Of a stretch of 64,000 nucleotides of DNA, positions 58,731 to 64,000 are shown piece after piece. The notes beneath the pieces are model-generated. The model worked only from the letters and a program-made list of their open reading frames with translations, did no database searches and was not told where the DNA came from. The translations under genes and the position numbers were made by a program. Positions within the stretch are counted from its first letter, which is position 1, and each line of letters begins with the position of its first letter. Location of the stretch: contig OY288243.1 in assembly GCA_958450325.1 (NCBI GenBank), forward strand, positions 60,682,606 through 60,746,605, read 5' to 3'. This stretch comes from Agrostemma githago. Lineage: Eukaryota; Streptophyta; Magnoliopsida; Caryophyllales; Caryophyllaceae.

Positions 58731-59504
58731 TTGATTTTTCGAAAAATCGTTAGTTTTAATAAATCGCGTATAAATATGAATTAATTTATACTCGATTTAT
58801 ATTTTTGATATTCGTCGTATTCGATATTCGATTATGAGATCGATATCGAATATTCGGAATTCTTGTAAGAAAAAGAAGGATTTTGCAAATCGTTTTGTAA
58901 AATTAAATTAAAAAAAACGATGTTTGATTCTCTCCACTTTAAAAATCGTCGTGTTTTGTCTTATGAAACTATGTGACGATTTTAGTATCAACGAGATTAA
59001 TTTAGTTCTTGTTAGATACGATATTTGACTATAGAGTCAATATCGTATTTTAAGAACGTTGTTTTATATGAAAATAGTTTGTAGTATCGATATTATAAAA
59101 AATGCGACGACGACCCATAATAAAAAAGGACCGACAACACGTCTCGAAGAAGAAAAAAACGTGAGAGAAGAGAGAGAGAGAGAGAGATCGGGATTTGGAA
59201 CACCCTCAACCTACATGCTAAATTCGGTCTCGATTAGAACTCGTAGTAACGACACTTGCGTAGGAGTAACGAGAATATAGGAGGAGTTAAGGTGTTGTAT
59301 GGTTGTATTTGCCTAGGAATTTCTATGGAAAATCGGGATGGTATTTCGGTATAATTTTCCTAAGGTTTGCTAGAGATTCGGGTTGGAGGTTGTGTATGAT
59401 TGAAGCCGGGAATTGTATGTTGGATTTTTGGATGTGCTAATCGGTGTAGAAGATGTATGTATGATGTCGGGAATTGTGTGTATTATGTGTTTGACGGGAG
59501 GGTC

Positions 59505-59514
59505 CTATTTATAG
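59505..59514 (-). promoter_or_regulatory. Candidate LTR TATA box
   Basis: CTATAAATAG on the minus strand, in the sense of the solo LTR, followed by GGACCC. It could mark the U3/R boundary. The matching region of the 7204-9578 LTR reads TTTAAG instead. Confidence 0.5.
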
Positions 59515-60020
59515 AATGAAATACCGACTTGGGATAGGATATTGATATCTTGCAAAGGAAGAAAACAACCGGTTGAGATGAAGTGGGATTCTGTCTTTGG
59601 ATAGGAAAAGGTTACTTGCATGGGAAGAAACACCCGGTTTAGATGGAGTAGGATTCTGACTTTGTAGCTGATATTTGTGTAGTATTTGACTTCGGGTCAG
59701 ATTTTTGAAGTGGCGTGACAGATTTTTATGTCTCGGAAACGTCTTTGATAGGGGTTTGACCCGGTTGCTAAAAGACGGTTTTGCCCTTGGTGTCGGTTTT
59801 GACCCAAATTAGTCTCATTTGACTGGAAACGACCCACTGGGCCTGGATTTGAGGTCCGTTTTGTGAGATTTTTACTCCGCTAAAAGCTCGTGCCAACTAC
59901 TATTGATTCCGAGTCCGAAAATCGAGTGTATTAAGTCATGTTTGCGTCTGATCATCATCGAGTGTTTTTTGGAAGCTGCTATAGACATCTGGCGGTCAAA
60001 ATGTGGGTGTCTACAGATAC

Positions 60021-60394
60021 GACTTTAGACTTGTCATGTGCATGAGAGAGAACAAAATGTGTTGGAAAATGACTCATATTGGTCTGGGGACATTACACAA
60101 CCTGACAAGCTACTGTGACTAACATTTTCGATCATAAGTTTGGTTTTGGGTGTTACAAGTGGTATTAGAGCAACGACACTTAAACCGTGCGGTTAGGTAC
60201 CTAGCGAGGGAGGGTTTAAGGGGTTGGTCGGAGTCAGCCGTCAAGCGCAACGTAACAAAGATGTTGCATTATTCAAGTGAGATTGTAATACTCCATATTA
60301 ATCGAAGAAGATTTTAGGGTAATGTACCCTCATTAAAGAGGCTAGATCTATTGAGCTCAAATGGCAAGTGCTAGCTTAAAGAAATTGAAAGTAC
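60021..60394 (+). other. Fragment of a Ty3/gypsy LTR end with primer-binding-site-like sequence
   Basis: TGTTACAAGTGGTATTAGAGCAACGAC-like sequence near 60151-60177 has TGGTATTAGAGCA at 60160-60172. This is one base from the usual initiator-Met primer site and is followed by the AACGAC seen in many plant gypsy leaders. No further element structure is visible. Confidence 0.5.
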
Positions 60395-62659
60395 TACTTA
60401 TCATGTTTTTGTAGAGGGGATAAAGGATCGGTTAAACTCCTTCTTAGTGGTTTCTATGCCTTTTCTGAAGCATCCGGATTGAAAATGAATAATGATAAGT
60501 CGAATATATATATGAATGGAGTGACAATAGATGATAAGCTGGAGATTTTAAACATGACTAGAATGAAGTTGGGAACCTTGCCTTTTAAATATTTGGGAGT
60601 GCTAATTTCCCTTAATAAACTGTCAGTTTCTGCTTGTGCTTTACTGACAGAGAGGATTGTGGGTAGGATTAGAAGTTTGGGTGCACGATATCTATCTTAT
60701 GTGGGTAGGTTGGCGTTGATCCAATGATGTACTAGATTTATACCGTCTTTCGTTCTTGCTTTTCTTGTTTTTCCTTGGTTTAATCGCTCTTAGAAGCGGT
60801 TTTTGTGCTACTAATGTCTTCTCTTGAGATGCTTGGTACTTCTAGGTTCATATGGCAAGAACGCGGCTTTTGGAGTCGATTTCTACGTCGTAAGGATCTA
60901 TTCCGAGTCACGAGATATCCGCAAGGCTAAGGAAAAACAAGAAGAAGTCGACCCGCGCAGGGAAGCTACATGGTCGTGTAGCAAGCCGTGAAGTAAAGAC
61001 GAGAGGAAGGAAGAAGTTTTGGGGCGTCATGGCCGTGACCCCCACCATCACGGCCGGGACGGGGTTGCCTCACGACCGTGAGCCCCATAAACACGGCTGT
61101 GAGCCCTTTGCTCCTACCCCGCTTCATTGATTCATTTCCCTCATTTATGAAACCCTATATATACCCCCTTCTTGTAATTTTTGAAGGCACGAAACCCTAG
61201 ATAATTTCTTGCCTCTACTTTAGGATTATTAGCTTAGATTAGTGTAAATTAGCTTAATCCCTCCTTCATTACTCTTCCATTAAGCCTTAATCTAGTTCCT
61301 AATTCTTGTATTATCTTTGGATTCTTGAAGACTTGTGGCAGATTATCCAATCTTGACAACATTGGTTATCTCTTAGGTTAATTTTATTCAAAATTTCAAT
61401 CTTTTCATTCCTCCCTTTGTTTGGTATAATCTTTCTTGTCTCTCTTCTCTTACTCTTTCATTAGTGTTAAAGTTTCAATCTTTGTTTATGTTTATTGTTG
61501 TTCCTAGTTTAGAATTCATTATGAATGCCTTCATTGTTTTGTTGGTTTCTTTGGTTTATGTTTTTGTGTTCATAATGATGTTTGAGTAGTCTCCTTGCTA
61601 GGATTAGTAGGGGAATTGGGTGTCTTCATGGGTGATTAAGGGTCTGTGTAGGGTGTTGGTGGTTGTTTATGTTGCTTCTTGGTTTTGTGCATGTGTCATG
61701 TTTGATGAAATGCTTGTATGACTTGTAGTTGCAAATACATGTTTTCTTGTCTTCCTTGTGTGGCCTTGTATGTTGCTAGGATGGGTTTTTGCGCTAGAGC
61801 GAGAGACCTCTAGGACGATTTTGGAGCGAGAGCCCGGATTATGCCTAGATAGCTTGACTACCCCTTCATTTTTGCTTTCTCTTGATTGTTTCAATACCCT
61901 TGAACCCAACTAATCCTAGTTCTTATCTTATTGAATTCTCCATCCTTTTAGTCATTGTTTTTCTTGTTAGTTATCTTAATTTAGTATTAGTTGAATCGTT
62001 TTAGTTTATGCAACTCTTAGTATAGTCCTTAGCCCTTGTCCAACCCAAATCAATTCTCTTCCTTGTGTCTTCTTTGTTTAGTAGACCTTAGTCTAGTTAG
62101 CACTCCATCTCGATAACTTTCCTTCATTGTTCGCCTAGAATTTAGTCTAAATCGTAGCATACTTAGGTTGGAACTCCCGTCCCTGAGGATCGACTCGACT
62201 TACCCTAGCTACCTAGCTTAGGTTCGTTGATTATTATTTTGATCGGTAGGATAGACGAAAAACACCTACCATTATCCAATCTGTCCTTAGTCATATGCAT
62301 AGTTACTGGGCGCGCATCTTTCTACTTTCGAAAACAGTGGTGAAGAAAATTGAGGCAATATGTCGTAATTTTTTGTGGAGTAGCAGCGAGCATTATCAAA
62401 CTGCGCCTTCAGTTGCTTGGGATCAGGTTTGCAGTCCTAAGAAGAATGGTGGACTTGGCCTAAGGAATTTGTTGTAGTGGAATTTAGCTTGCTTGGGGAA
62501 ATTCTGCTTCTGGGTTTATAGCAAAGCTGACCTGTTATGGGTTAAGTGGATTCACAACGTGTACTTGAAGGGGAAGGCATGGGATGCGTATCAACCCCCT
62601 ATTACCAGCAGTTCATCGTGGAATCAGGTCTGCAGGACGGAGGATAAGCTACACCAAGG
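60395..62659 (+). pseudogene. LINE reverse transcriptase C-terminus and zf-RVT region, split by a solo LTR
   Basis: The left part (about 60395-60724) has the non-LTR RT segments FSEASGLKMN-type, LPFKYLGVLI and RIRSLGARYLSYVGRLALI. The right part (62280-62659) continues with YWARIFLLSKTVVKKIEAIC, FLWSSSEHY and KKNGGLGLRNLL, the usual region before the zf-RVT domain. The two halves join in frame when the 60725-62274 LTR and one TCCAA duplication are removed. A TAG follows LRNLL near 62475, and there is an extra T near 60405. The YADD catalytic core upstream is missing. The right end is cut by the LTR at 62660. Confidence 0.9.
60725..62274 (+). mobile_element. Solo LTR, Athila-like, nested in the LINE (1550 bp)
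   Basis: It begins TGATGTACTAG and ends CACCTACCATTA, flanked by the 5-bp duplication TCCAA (60720-60724 and 62275-62279). TGAT...ATTA is one C-to-T change from a TGAT...ATCA end. It holds a CTATATATACCCC TATA-like site near 61155 and the GTCCCTGAGGATCGACTCGAC block near the 3' end. That block is reminiscent of Athila LTRs from general knowledge of the family. No coding capacity is seen, and the strand is inferred. Confidence 0.8.
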
Positions 62660-64000
62660 TGTGGACATGACATAGGTCCACCCCAACGCGGCCACGCGCG
62701 GGTTTGGGGAGGTTAATGAATTTTCATATGAGATGGGTCGAATTGAAATTTAAATCGAAGTGGAGTCGCCACCGAACTTTGTGGGAGTTCGGGCCCGTTC
62801 GAACCCACTCTATATCTTAGTGGGCCATGCACAAAGTATGGCCCATTCCGATCTCAGAATTTAGTCCCTTTGATACCGATACCGACATTATCGGATACCG
62901 TGTATTGAATGACTCTCGTGTGCCAATGATTTTGGACATCCGGAAACCACGGTTCTGAGTAAGGGGTGAGGGTACGTGTTGGGAAGTTCACAAAGAACAC
63001 CCAACCCCGCCCGCACATTAGCGGCCTCTACTAAGATATCGTTTGATTTTAAAATATGCGTGTTAGTAATTCGATGAGATGATACGCAAATATTGTTTTG
63101 ACTAAACATGCGAAGATTATAATAGTTGCTATGTCTATTTAATACATCTAAATTAACGTCGAAGTTGTATTTAGCATGCGAGGTTCGTTTTAGTACAATA
63201 AAAACAAATAACGAAAATAAATCGCTAAAACAATGAGCAAACGAGTTAGTAACGAGGATAACGGTTTGTAAATTGAGTAGCAACATGAATATAATGCAAT
63301 GCATGATTTTGAAAGGATTATGACACGTGATTGAGTTGACACGTGTTGACCGAAGTCATAAAAATATTTGATCAGGACTCGAAAGATGATGAAAGACTCA
63401 CGGTTCTGATGAACCAGGAGCCACTCGATCGAGTCACTGTGGGACTCGACCGAGTGGTCTCGAAAAAAAGGGATTCTGCCCGAATTATGGGGTGCCACTC
63501 GATCGAGTGGGCTAGGCACTCGATCGAGTGCCCCTTGTACGAACTATGGTTCGTTTGGTTTTTGATTTCGAAATTGCCTTTTTGAAAAGATCGATAATTT
63601 TGCTAAGTCGTGTAAAAATATAGTATGATTTATACTCGACTTAAATTTTTGATATTCGTCATATTCGACACTTGATTATGGAATCAATATCGAATATTCG
63701 GAATGGTTTTTTGAAAAGATGTTTATAAATCGTTTGAAAATCGAACTAAGACAAAAATAGATTCTCTCCGCGTCGAAATCATCGTATTTCGTTTTTAGGA
63801 CTATGTAACGATTATCTTAGCATCAACGAGTTTGATTTGATTCTTTTAGATATGATATTCGACTATAGAGTCGATATCATATTTTAAGAATGATTGCTTT
63901 TATATAAAAATTAGATAGTTGCGATAATATCGGTATTAGAAACGATGAAAAAGAAATAATAAAAAAAACGTAAAAAAACGTGATGAAAGGGACGAAAAAA
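62660..64000 (-). mobile_element. Tat-like LTR, minus orientation, cut by the window end
   Basis: It starts TGTGGACATGACATAGG like the solo LTR at 57830 and follows the same order of blocks (TTTGTGGGAGTTCGGGCC, GGTGAGGGTACGTGTTGGG, GACACGTGTTGACC) to the end of the window. The left flank is CAAGG. Whether it is a solo LTR or the 3' LTR of a longer minus-strand element lies beyond the window. Confidence 0.92.
63422..63530. repeat. Palindrome cluster in the right-end LTR
   Basis: Four copies of the CACTCGATCGAGTG motif: 63422-63435, 63443-63457 (CGACCG core), 63496-63509 and 63517-63530. They are arranged as two pairs with centre spacing of about 21 bp. Confidence 0.9.

Larger units (their letters stand above)
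57830..60015 (-). mobile_element. Solo LTR of a Tat-like Ty3/gypsy element (2186 bp)
   Basis: On the plus strand it begins TGTGGACATGACATAGG and ends GTGGGTGTCTACA. It is flanked by the perfect 5-bp duplication GATAC at 57825-57829 and 60016-60020. It is the reverse complement of an LTR related to the one at 7204-9578. No internal region follows on either side, so it is a product of LTR-LTR recombination. The palindrome region differs from that of the other LTRs. Confidence 0.95.

Noticed and set aside
58518..58784. Arg-rich open frame in the solo LTR
   Set aside because: It reads through the GC-rich palindrome cluster of an LTR and has no homologous frame in the other LTRs.
62888..63519. 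Overlapping minus-strand open frames of 138 and 109 codons
   Set aside because: They are within the Tat-like LTR. They reflect LTR sequence, not a gene.
57830..64000. The two minus-strand LTRs as the pair of one retrotransposon
   Set aside because: The 57830-60015 LTR has its own matching GATAC duplication, and the sequence between the LTRs is LINE and Athila-like DNA with no gypsy coding.

Overview
The window is nuclear DNA of a flowering plant. The evidence is intron-containing genes, a plastid-type lysine-biosynthesis gene with a transit peptide, and plant LTR retrotransposons, hAT elements, a Helitron and Stowaway-like MITEs. I see no bacterial or organellar gene layout. The clade cannot be fixed from sequence alone. 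A Tat/Retand-like element with an antisense extra gene would suit Caryophyllales, but that is only a hint.

Layout. (1) 1-9578 is the 3' part of a Tat-lineage Ty3/gypsy element. It has an open RT/RNase H/second RNase H frame, a broken integrase, an antisense spliced 'plant mobile domain' gene with its own TATA box, a polypurine tract and a 2.4-kb 3' LTR. (2) 9579-19189 is AT-rich and holds long TA/TG microsatellites, an antisense non-LTR RNase H remnant, an RPA-like pseudogene, a Stowaway-like MITE and small tandem duplications. (3) 19190-23872 is a complete Ty1/copia element with a 5-bp target duplication and five in-frame stops. (4) 25934-31905 is a decayed Helitron Rep/helicase gene with a hAT-type non-autonomous element in one intron. 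(5) 32309-37206 is a complete hAT element with a perfect 8-bp target duplication. Its transposase gene is broken by a nested PIF/Harbinger-like MITE and two frameshifts. (6) 38147-40442 is a host TPR-PB1 (Phox/CLMP1-like) gene with one apparent 1-nt deletion. (7) 45433-56559 is an intact nine-exon gene for plastid diaminopimelate epimerase (DAPF). Its 5.9-kb sixth intron contains a diverged satellite, MITEs and tandem duplications. (8) 57830-64000 is a nested block: a solo Tat-type LTR (minus strand, 5-bp duplication), a LINE reverse-transcriptase remnant split by an Athila-like solo LTR, and a second minus-strand Tat-type LTR cut by the window end.

Only two host genes are convincing: the TPR-PB1 gene and DAPF. 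Almost everything else is transposon-derived.

The most unusual pattern is a 14-bp palindrome, CACTCGATCGAGTG, and its variants. It occurs in clusters inside the intron of the antisense gene of the Tat element, at two places in its 3' LTR, and at the matching place in the LTR at the right end. In the solo LTR that place holds a different, GC-rich CTCG...CGAG set.
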